From Salegentibacter holothuriorum (GTDB lineage: Bacteria > Bacteroidota > Bacteroidia > Flavobacteriales > Flavobacteriaceae), in contig NZ_FUYY01000009.1 of NCBI RefSeq assembly GCF_900168045.1, positions 1 to 64,000 of the forward strand: a stretch of 64,000 nucleotides of DNA, written 5' to 3'. The position numbers and the translations under genes were made by a program. Below, piece after piece: positions 9,033 to 17,247 of the stretch. Within the stretch, counting starts at the first letter, position 1. Each line of letters starts with the position of its first letter. Under the pieces are notes generated by a model, which searched no databases, was not told the DNA's origin, and saw nothing but the letters and a program-made list of their open reading frames with translations.

Positions 9033-9572
9033 TTATTTAGAAACCAGATAAACCACGTCTTCCCCATCGTTTTCTTTCCAGTTCACTTTTACTTTTTCTT
9101 CATTTATGGCATCTACCTGCCTACCATTATAATCTGGTTGTATTGGTAAATGGCGGCTAAATCGCCTATCTATAAGACTTAGTAATTCAATTTCGGCAGG
9201 CCTACCAAAAGATTGTACAGCGGTAAGTGCCGCTCTTATACTTCGGCCTGTATAAAGCACATCATCTATAAAAACCACTTTTTTATCTTCCACTATAAAG
9301 TCTATTTTGGTCTTATTGGCTTCAAGCGGCTTCTCTCCTCTTCTAAAATCATCCCGATAAAAAGTGATGTCCAAATGCCCATAATTTAAGTCTGTGATTT
9401 CATATTCTTCCTGGAGAATTTTTATAATTCTTTCAGCAAGAAAAACACCACGTGGCTGGATTCCAATAATAACAGTATCCTTAAAATCGGTATGGTTTTC
9501 AACTAATTGGCATGCAAGACGGTGCAGAATAATATTTATTTCATCAGCATTCAGTAATATTCGTTGACCCAT
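9033..9572 (-). CDS. pyrR: PyrR bifunctional regulator / uracil phosphoribosyltransferase
   Basis: 179 residues from the ATG at 9572; a TTG 12 bp upstream extends the frame but MGQRILLNADEI matches the normal PyrR start. The PRPP-binding loop VVFIDDVLYTGRSIRAAL is intact, and IIGIQPRGVFLAERI matches the family. PyrR proteins bind pyrimidine-operon mRNA and may have UPRTase activity. It heads the pyrB cluster. I could not identify a clear PyrR-binding hairpin in the 25-30 nt leader, so RNA-level attenuation here is unproven. Confidence 0.94.
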   Translation of the reverse strand: MGQRILLNADEINIILHRLACQLVENHTDFKDTVIIGIQPRGVFLAERIIKILQEEYEITDLNYGHLDITFYRDDFRRGEKPLEANKTKIDFIVEDKKVVFIDDVLYTGRSIRAALTAVQSFGRPAEIELLSLIDRRFSRHLPIQPDYNGRQVDAINEEKVKVNWKENDGEDVVYLVSK

Positions 9573-9602
9573 AATTAGTTGCAAAAAGTAGAGTTTCTAG
9601 CA

Positions 9603-9610
9603 CAAAAGTA
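9603..9610 (-). promoter_or_regulatory. Candidate -7 box for pyrR
   Basis: On the minus strand this reads TACTTTTG, matching the Bacteroidetes TAnnTTTG element, about 30 bases upstream of the pyrR ATG. I see no well-placed upstream TTG element, so the call rests on the -7 box alone. Confidence 0.45.
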
Positions 9611-9748
9611 AGCTTTTTTATTTTTTCCTGAAGTTGAATAGCCCTCAGATTATAAATCTTTTTTCAAAGTATTTCTTCTTAAAGAGCTTCTTAGTATTTA
9701 ATTTTCTTCGTAAATTATAAGTGCAAATAATTAGATAAAAACTAAATC

Positions 9749-10141
9749 ATGAGCTACTATTTTAATACCATATTAAAAGAAAAAAACTTTGATAAAGCTA
9801 TAGAAATAGTGACTGCAGCTTTAAAAAAGGAGGGTTTTGGAGTACTTACTGAAATTGATGTAACAGAAACTCTAAAAAAGAAAATTGATGTCGATTTCAA
9901 AAAATATAGAATTCTTGGTGCCTGTAATCCTGAATTTGCCCATAAAGCCCTAAAAAGTGAAGATAAAATTGGCGTTTTTCTACCCTGTAATGTAATTGTA
10001 GAGGAGAATGATAATGGCAATATTGAAGTTTCAGCGGTAGATCCAATATCTTCCATGCAGGCGGCAAAAAATGACTCCCTGGAGGAAATAGCGACCGAAG
10101 TACAGCAAAAACTTAAAAATATTATCAATTCCCTGAATTAA
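9749..10141 (+). CDS. DUF302 domain protein
   Basis: 130 residues with no signal peptide. The whole protein is one DUF302 domain: FDKAIEIVTAALKKEGFGVLTEIDV, the RILGACNPEFAHKAL motif, and IGVFLPCNVIVEE followed by VSAVDPISSM. The CNP and PCN motifs carry the two cysteines usually conserved in this family. The biochemical role is not known. It begins a plus-strand run with the small protein at 10172 and the P-type ATPase at 10514. DUF302 genes often lie near cation or metal stress genes, which agrees with the ATPase but is only inference. Confidence 0.88.
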   Translation: MSYYFNTILKEKNFDKAIEIVTAALKKEGFGVLTEIDVTETLKKKIDVDFKKYRILGACNPEFAHKALKSEDKIGVFLPCNVIVEENDNGNIEVSAVDPISSMQAAKNDSLEEIATEVQQKLKNIINSLN

Positions 10142-10171
10142 ATAATTTTCAACCTTCATAAATTTTAAATT

Positions 10172-10495
10172 ATGGTAGTAAAGAGACACGATTACGAAAC
10201 AGTTAGTCAGGCTATTAATGGCCTGGCTAGGCGGGGTTATACTACCGACTTTAAATTAGAGCCGGAAGAAGATAAAATTGTAGACAGCTCACGCAGCCTG
10301 CAACTTTCTCCTGAAGAATTTGAAATTGATGAAATTTATCGTTTCGAAGGAATGACAGATCCCGGTGACGAAATGATTGTATATGCCATTTCCTCACACA
10401 ATCATAAAATAAAAGGTGTTTTGGTAAATGCTTTTGGTACTTATTCTGACTCGAATACCTATAATATTGTAAAACGGCTTCAAAAACATCTTTAG
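10172..10495 (+). CDS. Small conserved Bacteroidetes protein (often misnamed PRPP synthetase)
   Basis: 107 residues. It shows the conserved segments YETVSQAINGLARRGYTTDF, PEEFEIDEIYRFEGMTDPGD, and VYAISSHNHKIKGVLVNAFGTY. Small proteins of this type are widespread in Bacteroidetes and often carry the label phosphoribosylpyrophosphate synthetase; this one lacks any PRPP-synthetase-like length or binding loop, so that label should not be used. It lies 30 bp after the DUF302 gene and 18 bp before the ATPase, so all three may be cotranscribed. Confidence 0.82.
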   Translation: MVVKRHDYETVSQAINGLARRGYTTDFKLEPEEDKIVDSSRSLQLSPEEFEIDEIYRFEGMTDPGDEMIVYAISSHNHKIKGVLVNAFGTYSDSNTYNIVKRLQKHL

Positions 10496-10513
10496 CCCTA
10501 TCCCTCCTATTAT

Positions 10514-13012
10514 ATGTCAAGTCTTACCGCAGATTTTAAAGGGCTTACCTCGAAAGCTGCTCAAGCCTCTGCTGAAAAACATGGATACAACCAGATAGTT
10601 TCTAAAAAAAAATCGGGAGTTGTTGTTGCCTTGCAAACATTGGTCACCGAGCCAATGATTATTTTACTTTTTGCAGCCGCAATTATATACTTTCTTACAG
10701 GAAATCCAGGCGATGGACTTTTTCTAAGTTTTGCAATATTATTAGTTGCTGGTATTTCTTTATTTCAGGAAACCAGAAGTAGAAATGCGCTAAAAAAACT
10801 AAGGCAAATAATTCAACCGGAAACGAAAGTGATTCGTAACCAAAAGCTCGAGAAAATTTCAGCAGCAAAATTAGTTTTAGGCGACATTATCGTTATTGAA
10901 GAAGGTAATAGCGTTCCCGCTGATGCTACCATCATGCAATCCAATGATTTTTCTGTCAATGAATCGGTGCTAACCGGAGAATCGTTTAGTGTTTCAAAAC
11001 AAGCAGACGAAAATTCCGAAATTTTTATGGGAACTCAAGTTGTTGGTGGTCTTGCCGTAGCTAAAGTCACTGCTATTGGCAATAAAACGCGATTGGGAAA
11101 AATTGGGAAAAGCATGGAGTCCCAAAAAACCGAAAAAACCTTACTCGAGAAACAAATCAACAGCTTTGTCAAAAAAATGGTGATTGCCGGTAGTTTCTTT
11201 TTTTTACTCGTTTGGATACTTAATTATTTAAAAACACAAAGCCTTCTTGGAAGTTTACTGCAGGCGCTAACATTGGCAATGAGTATTCTTCCTGAAGAAA
11301 TCCCCGTTGCGTTTGCCACTTTTATGGCTATGGGAGCCTGGCGACTTATGAAAATGGGGATTGTGGTAAAACAAATGAAAACGGTAGAAAGCCTGGGAAG
11401 CGCGACTGTAATTTGTACCGATAAAACCGGAACCATTACTCAAAACAAAATGAGTCTTGCAAAAATTGTCACTAACAAAAATTGGGAGATTAAGGATGCT
11501 GAAGGAAACCTAAACTTAGAAGCACAAAAACTTATTGAAGTAAGCATGTGGGCAAGCGAACCCATTCCTTTTGATCCCATGGAAATTGCAATTCATAAGG
11601 TTTATAAAACTAATACAGCCGTAGATCTAAGGCCAGATTATAAAATGGTTCACGAGTATCCTCTTAGTGGTAAACCACCAATGATGACTCATATCTTTGA
11701 AAATAAAGACAGACAAAGGATCATTGCGGCAAAAGGTGCACCGGAAGCTTTATTAAAGGTTTCTAATCTGGATAAAAGCGCGATAGAACATATTGAAAAG
11801 CAACTAAACCAATTGGCAAGTGAAGGTTTTAGAGTATTAGGGGTAGGAAAAGTAACTTCAGAAATTAAAGAATTTCCTGAAATCCAGCAAGATCTAAAAT
11901 TTGAATTCCTGGGGCTTATCGCTTTTTATGATCCACCGAAAGAAAATATCAGCAAAGTGTTTGAAGATTTTTATTCTGCAGGACTTCAGGTGAAAATAAT
12001 TACCGGCGACAATGCCGTAACTACCAGTGAAATTGCCAGACAAATAAATTTTAGAAATGCAGAAAAAAGCATGGACGGAGAAGAGCTGCTTAAACTTTCA
12101 AAAGAATCGCTAAAAGAAAAGGTAAAAACCATCAATATTTTTACCCGAATGTTTCCCGAGGCAAAATTAAAGATCATTAATGCCTTGAAAGCTAATAACG
12201 AAATTGTTGCCATGACCGGTGATGGTGTAAATGACGGCCCGGCATTAAAAGCAGCTCATATTGGGATAGCTATGGGTAAAAATGGCAGTGAAATTGCAAA
12301 AAAAGCGGCTTCCTTAATTTTGATAAAAGATGACCTTTCGGGTATGGTAGATGCCGTAGAAATGGGTAGAAGGATTTATAGTAACTTAAAAAAAGCAATT
12401 CAGTATATAATTTCTATACATATTCCTATAATTCTCACGGTTTTTATACCGCTGGCTTTAGGTTGGATTTACCCAAATATCTTCTCCCCCGTACACATTA
12501 TTTTTCTGGAATTAATTATGGGACCTACCTGCTCTATTATCTATGAAAATGAACCGGCCGAAGCCAATATCTTAAAACAAAACCCAAGACCTGCAACACA
12601 AAACTTTTTCAACGCAAAAGAATTAAGCCTAAGTATTATTCAAGGTATTGTTATTTCTCTGGGAACTTTAGGTATTTATCAATTTGCCGTTTCTTCAGGT
12701 CTTTCTGAAGATATGACTCGTAGTATGGTTTTTAGCTGCTTAATAGCTGCTAATATATTTTTAACTCTGGTAAACCGCTCTTTCTATTATTCGGTAGTGA
12801 CAAGCTTATCCTATAAAAATAGACTCATTCCAATAATAATTGGAATTACTACGCTATTAAGTGCTACTATGCTATACTGGAAACCACTTCAGGTGTTCTT
12901 TGAATTTGGACAAATTTCAATAACACAGTTATTACTTTGTATCCTTACAGGGTTTTTATCGGTAATTTGGTTTGAAGCTTATAAGCTGTATAAACGCAGT
13001 ATCAAAATTTAG
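10514..13012 (+). CDS. P-type cation-transporting ATPase (P2-like)
   Basis: 832 residues with no N-terminal heavy-metal domain. Order: N-terminal cation-ATPase segment, membrane helices near 45-85, actuator domain with TGES at about 153, helices M3-M4 with ILPEEIPVAF near 257, phosphorylation motif DKTGTITQNK near 303, nucleotide-binding domain, hinge TGDGVNDGPALK near 568, and about six C-terminal helices. The M4 site reads PEEIP where Ca2+ pumps have PEGLP and heavy-metal pumps have CPC, so the substrate cannot be named from the motif. It is an inner-membrane pump at the end of the DUF302 gene run. Confidence 0.93.
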   Translation: MSSLTADFKGLTSKAAQASAEKHGYNQIVSKKKSGVVVALQTLVTEPMIILLFAAAIIYFLTGNPGDGLFLSFAILLVAGISLFQETRSRNALKKLRQIIQPETKVIRNQKLEKISAAKLVLGDIIVIEEGNSVPADATIMQSNDFSVNESVLTGESFSVSKQADENSEIFMGTQVVGGLAVAKVTAIGNKTRLGKIGKSMESQKTEKTLLEKQINSFVKKMVIAGSFFFLLVWILNYLKTQSLLGSLLQALTLAMSILPEEIPVAFATFMAMGAWRLMKMGIVVKQMKTVESLGSATVICTDKTGTITQNKMSLAKIVTNKNWEIKDAEGNLNLEAQKLIEVSMWASEPIPFDPMEIAIHKVYKTNTAVDLRPDYKMVHEYPLSGKPPMMTHIFENKDRQRIIAAKGAPEALLKVSNLDKSAIEHIEKQLNQLASEGFRVLGVGKVTSEIKEFPEIQQDLKFEFLGLIAFYDPPKENISKVFEDFYSAGLQVKIITGDNAVTTSEIARQINFRNAEKSMDGEELLKLSKESLKEKVKTINIFTRMFPEAKLKIINALKANNEIVAMTGDGVNDGPALKAAHIGIAMGKNGSEIAKKAASLILIKDDLSGMVDAVEMGRRIYSNLKKAIQYIISIHIPIILTVFIPLALGWIYPNIFSPVHIIFLELIMGPTCSIIYENEPAEANILKQNPRPATQNFFNAKELSLSIIQGIVISLGTLGIYQFAVSSGLSEDMTRSMVFSCLIAANIFLTLVNRSFYYSVVTSLSYKNRLIPIIIGITTLLSATMLYWKPLQVFFEFGQISITQLLLCILTGFLSVIWFEAYKLYKRSIKI

Positions 13013-13084
13013 CTTTTTAGTGATTATTTTTACCATTAATTTAACCTAAAAGCGCTTGTTTTTTACTTTCTTGAAATTAAAAAG

Positions 13085-14023
13085 ATGAAAAATAAAATAC
13101 TTGGTTTACATCATATTACTGCTATCGCGGGAAATGCACAGCGCAACTACGATTTCTATACCAAAACGCTTGGATTAAGAATGGTTAAGAAAACCGTAAA
13201 CTTTGATGATCCACAAACTTATCATTTTTATTTTGGAGATAAAACGGGAACCCCTGGAAGTATTCTTACTTTCTTTCCCTGGGAACGTGTAAAACAAGGT
13301 AAAAATGGCGTGGGTATGGCCACAGAAATAGGATATTCGGTGCCAGAAGGCAGCCTGGATTTCTGGAAAGAGCGTTTCGAGAAGAATGGTGTTGAATATG
13401 GAAAAACCAGGGAACAGTTTGGAGAAAAACACTTACCCTTTCGCGATCCAGACGGACTTAATTTAAAACTGGTAGTTCCGAAACATCATGATGACCGTGA
13501 AGCCTGGGAAACCGATGAAATTAAGAGTGATGTCGCTTTAAAAGGATTTCATAGTGTTACACTTACTCTTTATAACGTAGGACCTACTGCCGGTATTCTC
13601 ACCGATCTTTTTGATTATGAACTTGAAGAAAAAGAAGATAGTTTTTATAGATACAAGACAAGTGCGGTAGAAAATGCTGCCATTGTAGATATTCACGAAG
13701 ATCCTGCGGCCGAACGTGGTATTAATGCCGGCGGAACTAATCATCATATTGCTTTTCGTGTTAAGGACGAAGAAACCCAAATGTATTTCCATGAGAAAAT
13801 TATAAAAAAAGGTCTTCAGATAACCGAGAAGATAGATCGCGACTATTTCTTCTCACTTTATTTTAGAGAACCTGGTGGAGTATTATTTGAAATCGCAACA
13901 GACAATCCCGGATTTACACGAGACGAAAGTTTGGAAGAGCTTGGAAGTAGCTTAAAATTACCCGCGCAGTACGAAGGTTCTCGAGATAGAATTGAGAAAC
14001 TTCTACCCGAATTGAAACATTAG
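13085..14023 (+). CDS. Ring-cleaving dioxygenase, VOC superfamily (MhqO/MhqA-like)
   Basis: 312 residues made of two VOC (glyoxalase/bleomycin) modules. The first opens with LGLHHITAIAGNAQRNYDFY; the second has KGFHSVTLTLYN, NHHIAFRV and REPGGVLFEIATD, which supply the His, His and Glu metal ligands typical of the family. Relatives degrade hydroquinone or related quinone-derived compounds and respond to thiol stress. It is monocistronic here, 72 bp after the ATPase gene. The substrate is not determined by sequence. Confidence 0.87.
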   Translation: MKNKILGLHHITAIAGNAQRNYDFYTKTLGLRMVKKTVNFDDPQTYHFYFGDKTGTPGSILTFFPWERVKQGKNGVGMATEIGYSVPEGSLDFWKERFEKNGVEYGKTREQFGEKHLPFRDPDGLNLKLVVPKHHDDREAWETDEIKSDVALKGFHSVTLTLYNVGPTAGILTDLFDYELEEKEDSFYRYKTSAVENAAIVDIHEDPAAERGINAGGTNHHIAFRVKDEETQMYFHEKIIKKGLQITEKIDRDYFFSLYFREPGGVLFEIATDNPGFTRDESLEELGSSLKLPAQYEGSRDRIEKLLPELKH

Positions 14024-14034
14024 ACAAACTTAAA

Positions 14035-14125
14035 AGACTATCTGAAAATCTACACACGTCATCCTGAATTTATTTCAGAGCTTGCCCCGATTTTTAATCG
14101 AAAATCTAAGATTCTCAGATAGTCT
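14035..14125. terminator. Inverted repeat with an internal REP-like palindrome
   Basis: A 17-bp arm at 14035-14051 pairs with 14109-14125 (one mismatch, sharing AGACTATCTGA). Inside are CGTCATCCTGAATTTATTTCAG (14057-14078) and a short CCGATTTTTAATCGA palindrome. It separates the convergent dioxygenase (ends 14023) and coiled-coil gene (ends 14148), so it probably ends transcription from both sides. The same design recurs at 44378-44510. Confidence 0.65.
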
Positions 14126-14147
14126 ATAGTTATAAGGGGGAAAAGCT

Positions 14148-15341
14148 CTACTCTACCACATACATCTCATTAGAAGCTTTAATATATTCCTGAGGATTAA
14201 ATGTAGATTCAAAGCTGTTTCGCACTGTATTCAATTTATTTTTTAAATCTGCAATTTTACTTTTTAGAAATTCATCTTCTTCATATTTCTTAATAAGAGA
14301 GTCATATTTCTTTAAATTCTCCAATATTCTAAAAGTAATGGTGCCAAATCTAATTTTCAAGTTCTGTACGGCAATCATCTGGTCGTGATAATCCTGCTTC
14401 CAATTCTCCGGATTTTTAGCTTTTTCTTCTGTAATTTTATTCTCTGCGATCTTAGAAATATCCAGGATATACTGCGTGCGCTTTTTCGCATCGGTTTCAT
14501 TGGTAAAGTCTCTATTGAATTCTTTAGTATCTATTTCAAGGATTTGTACTAAATTTTCCTGCATCGCTTTTTCCTGAAGTTCTTTTAATTCATCCAAATT
14601 CTTATTTATAGATTCCCATTCGGTTTCTATAAGATCCTTATCATGGGTGAATTGCGCCACAGTTGTGGTGAGTTTCAACATTTCGGTACTTTGCTTTTTT
14701 AGCTTTTTATCGCCCCAGCCCAATGAGTTTATAAAGCTGCCAATGCCGTCAAAAACTGTTCCGGCAAACATACCGGTAAAAGGAGTACCCTGGGCAAGAT
14801 CTCCGGTGACAGTTAAAATATGACTCAGGGCCGAAAGACGCGCATCATTTTTCTTTTCTTCCTCTACAAACTTTCTAAATTCACCAAACCACTCCTGGTA
14901 TCCTTCATAATGCATAGGATTACTTACCTGGTCTAAAGTAGCGTAAAATTCACGGGAAGCATTAAAAAGGTTTAATGGTTTGATCTCCCGCTCCATAGAT
15001 GCCAGGTTTAATACGGCAGAGCTGTAATTATATTTGTAAACACTAATGGTGTTTTTATCTATTTCTTCCTGACGTTCTTCCAGGAATTTCACTCGCTCCA
15101 ATAGTTTTTCAACCTTTTCTGCCGAAGAATTAGTGTTTTGAATACTTTCATCAAGATTACTGATTTTAGAATCTATCTCTTTGATTCTAAACTCCAGATT
15201 CTGACTTAACAAACTGCGTTCACGGTTAAGCTCCTGAAGCACTTTTTGGGTTACCGATTGGTCTTCGGCAAAACTTTGTGCCGAAATATCCTGAAAAAGC
15301 ATTCCCGAGAAAAACAGAAAAATAAAACCCAATTTATTCAT
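14148..15341 (-). CDS. Secreted coiled-coil protein of unknown function
   Basis: 397 residues from the ATG at 15341; the frame extends 6 bp to a TTG, but MNKLGFIFLF is the natural signal-peptide start, with cleavage after ISAQ. Residues about 25-100 are strongly heptad-like and rich in Glu, Lys and Leu, and a second helical stretch covers about 220-385. A short Gly/Phe-rich segment (TGDLAQGTPFTGMFAGTVF) interrupts the coils. I recognise no domain. It is probably periplasmic or outer-membrane associated. It is followed by a composite terminator, and the methyltransferase gene lies 79 bp upstream on the same strand. Confidence 0.8.
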   Translation of the reverse strand: MNKLGFIFLFFSGMLFQDISAQSFAEDQSVTQKVLQELNRERSLLSQNLEFRIKEIDSKISNLDESIQNTNSSAEKVEKLLERVKFLEERQEEIDKNTISVYKYNYSSAVLNLASMEREIKPLNLFNASREFYATLDQVSNPMHYEGYQEWFGEFRKFVEEEKKNDARLSALSHILTVTGDLAQGTPFTGMFAGTVFDGIGSFINSLGWGDKKLKKQSTEMLKLTTTVAQFTHDKDLIETEWESINKNLDELKELQEKAMQENLVQILEIDTKEFNRDFTNETDAKKRTQYILDISKIAENKITEEKAKNPENWKQDYHDQMIAVQNLKIRFGTITFRILENLKKYDSLIKKYEEDEFLKSKIADLKNKLNTVRNSFESTFNPQEYIKASNEMYVVE

Positions 15342-15420
15342 TGTCAATAATTTTAATCAGTTATTAAGTATTTTAACGATCCGAAGATAATCATATTTTA
15401 TGCCAGTTCAATTCAATAAA

Positions 15421-16155
15421 TTAGTTAACAGTTTTTCCAAGCCTTAAAAGAACAGGAAATATCACTTTATTTTTAGCACCAAAGGCTGCTTTGAGCTCAT
15501 TTCGTATAAGGTCTAACGGATTTTTACCATTTTCCTTTTCATAATGTTTTACCCCACTCCAGGTATTTAGATAGCCCATTAAATGCTCAAAAGACCAGGT
15601 ATATTCCTGCTCAAATACAGCAGAATTTATTTCCTGAAATGGAAAAGGAATCGTTTGGTAATGTTCTTCCAGGTACCGGCGTTCTTCGTCCCAAAAAGTC
15701 CCAATAATATCATGATAAAGTTTATAAATAACCTTATTGGTTTCGAAATTACTTTTAAACAAAGAATAACCTAGCACTGAAATAATACCATTAGGTTTTA
15801 AAACACGATTTACTTCCTTGTAAAAAGATTTAAAATCAAACCAATGAATAGCCTGTGCCACGGTAATTAAATCGAAACTATTATCAGTAAAAGTTGTTTT
15901 CTCTGCAGCCTGAAAGGAATAATGAATGTTTGGTTTCTTAATCGCATTATCTAATTGTTGCCGGCTAATATCGGTTGCCTGTACCTCTTTAAAGAACTCA
16001 GCAAGTTCACCTGCCACCTGGCCGTTTCCCGTTCCACAATCCCAGGCCATTTCTGTTTTATCGAGTTTTTCTTTCAGAAAATGATATAAAGCCTGCGGAT
16101 AAGTTGGTCTATATTTAGCATAAGATGAGGAATGGGAAGAAAAATTATCTTTCAT
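15421..16155 (-). CDS. Class I SAM-dependent methyltransferase
   Basis: 244 residues. Motif I is WDCGTGNGQVAGEL near residue 40, followed by QATDISRQQLDNA, the VAQAIHWFDF motif and RVLKPNGIISVLGY. This matches the small stand-alone methyltransferase group of yeast TMT1/Crg1 and COQ5/UbiE-like type. The AIHWFD motif is typical of Methyltransf_11 members. The substrate is unknown. It is likely cytoplasmic and is not obviously part of an operon. Confidence 0.88.
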   Translation of the reverse strand: MKDNFSSHSSSYAKYRPTYPQALYHFLKEKLDKTEMAWDCGTGNGQVAGELAEFFKEVQATDISRQQLDNAIKKPNIHYSFQAAEKTTFTDNSFDLITVAQAIHWFDFKSFYKEVNRVLKPNGIISVLGYSLFKSNFETNKVIYKLYHDIIGTFWDEERRYLEEHYQTIPFPFQEINSAVFEQEYTWSFEHLMGYLNTWSGVKHYEKENGKNPLDLIRNELKAAFGAKNKVIFPVLLRLGKTVN

Positions 16156-16203
16156 AAATAATGTCTATTTCTACTAAAATTAAGGAAATAAAAAGACAAA
16201 AAA

Positions 16204-16228
16204 AGAGCCGCCCAACTGGCGACTCTTA
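16204..16228 (-). terminator. Rho-independent terminator
   Basis: AAGAGCCGCC (16204-16213) pairs with GGCGACTCTT (16219-16228) with one mismatch and a 5-base loop. On the minus strand the hairpin is followed by a long T run, so it ends the lipoprotein gene that stops at 16251. Confidence 0.75.
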
Positions 16229-16250
16229 AATAGTCTATATTTCGTATTTC

Positions 16251-16892
16251 TTATTGGTCTACCTCAACAGTATCTGGTTCCTGGCTATAATCTGAATTAT
16301 CTATCGCTCCAGGATTGGTACTCAGTGCAGCATTTTCTGTTGGGGCGTCCATCTCCTCCATAACATCTGCAGCTTTATTAAAGAAAGATCTCAATTTATC
16401 TTTGGCATCATCTGCCTTCATATCTATTGCCTTAAGCTCTGCTTTTAATTCATTTACCTCTTCAGAAAGTTCTTCATAAGAGTTTTCCTGAAGTTTTTCC
16501 AGCGATGCAATTGCAGTCTGCAACTGCTCGCTCATATCTTTTGTAGAATCATTTAAACTATCTCCAATAATTTCAAGCTCCTTATTGGCATCTATTCCAA
16601 ACTCACGAGTTCTCTCTGAAACTGCAGCAGCGAATTTCTGTAAGGCTATTTCTGGATCAATTTCTTCCTGCATTTGCTCATATTCATCTTCACCATCTAT
16701 GTAAGTAAGATAATCTGCTACTGAATTACTTTCGTAGGCATAATTAGACACTGTGTCCTTCTCCACCTCCATAGTCTGCTCAAATTCTATTTCCCTGTCC
16801 TTTTTATTGCCGTCATTACAAGCAAACAGAACACCGGAAATCATTATCATTAATCCGGTCTTTTTTATAAAATTAGAAGTATTTAAAGTCAT
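16251..16892 (-). CDS. Acidic lipoprotein with coiled-coil C-terminal half
   Basis: 213 residues if translation starts at the ATG at 16892 (MTLNTSNFIKK); an in-frame ATG at 16916 adds 8 residues. I prefer the inner start because the AATCATAATATG leader resembles normal flavobacterial leaders. The lipobox is SGVLFACND, giving a lipid-anchored cysteine near residue 25. The mature protein is Glu/Asp-rich, with a helical heptad-like region (about 105-175: SLEKLQENSYEELSEEVNEL and so on). No known domain is recognised. It ends at a terminator and stands alone. Confidence 0.75.
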   Translation of the reverse strand: MTLNTSNFIKKTGLMIMISGVLFACNDGNKKDREIEFEQTMEVEKDTVSNYAYESNSVADYLTYIDGEDEYEQMQEEIDPEIALQKFAAAVSERTREFGIDANKELEIIGDSLNDSTKDMSEQLQTAIASLEKLQENSYEELSEEVNELKAELKAIDMKADDAKDKLRSFFNKAADVMEEMDAPTENAALSTNPGAIDNSDYSQEPDTVEVDQ

Positions 16893-17147
16893 ATTATGAT
16901 TGTTTCTAAAATTCATTTCTTTTTCGTTTTCGGTTGGAAATAAAATTAGAAAATACCTTGTAACTTCAGCAATATCAAGTGATAAACTAATTTTAAAAGA
17001 ATGGGGAAATTAATAAGACTTAGTTAAATCTAAAGGTTTTAGAGGACTAAAGGTGAAAATCTCTTAAAATAATTAAAGACAGGTCTGCCTGGTATAATCA
17101 TAATTACCAGCTCTTTTACAAAATGCTAGATACAGACTGGAATTAAA

Positions 17148-17183
17148 AGAAATCAAAAACCTCGTAGGATTATCCACGAGGTT
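17148..17183 (-). terminator. Hairpin terminator for ychF
   Basis: AACCTCGT (17158-17165) pairs with ACGAGGTT (17176-17183), with an inner GGAT/ATCC pairing. On the minus strand the stem is followed by TTTTTGATTT, so it fits termination of ychF, which ends at 17248. Confidence 0.75.
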
Positions 17184-17207
17184 AGAATCGATAAGCTATT
17201 TTATAAT

Positions 17208-17238
17208 TTCGAGGTAAGCCTCGGGGTGTTAAACCCTT
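17208..17238. repeat. Class C dispersed element
   Basis: The sequence TTTCGAGGTAAGCCTCGGGG followed by TGTTAAACCC resembles the element at 39272-39312 (TTTCGAGGCAAGGCTCGGAG). It forms a short GAGG/CCTC palindrome and sits just beyond the ychF stop. Confidence 0.55.
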
Positions 17239-17247
17239 AATAAGCTA

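Larger units (their letters stand above)
16917..17247. other. 331-bp gene-free stretch
   Basis: No plausible ORF with coding character is visible. It holds the ychF terminator (17148-17183), a class C repeat element (17208-17238), and otherwise AT-rich sequence between the ychF stop and the lipoprotein start. Confidence 0.7.

Noticed and set aside
9757-10128. 123-residue ORF antisense to the DUF302 gene
   Set aside because: The DUF302 motifs on the plus strand are intact; the opposite frame has no recognisable pattern.
10172-10495. Phosphoribosylpyrophosphate synthetase name for the 107-residue protein
   Set aside because: True PRPP synthetases are about 310 residues with a distinct PRPP-binding loop; this protein has neither.
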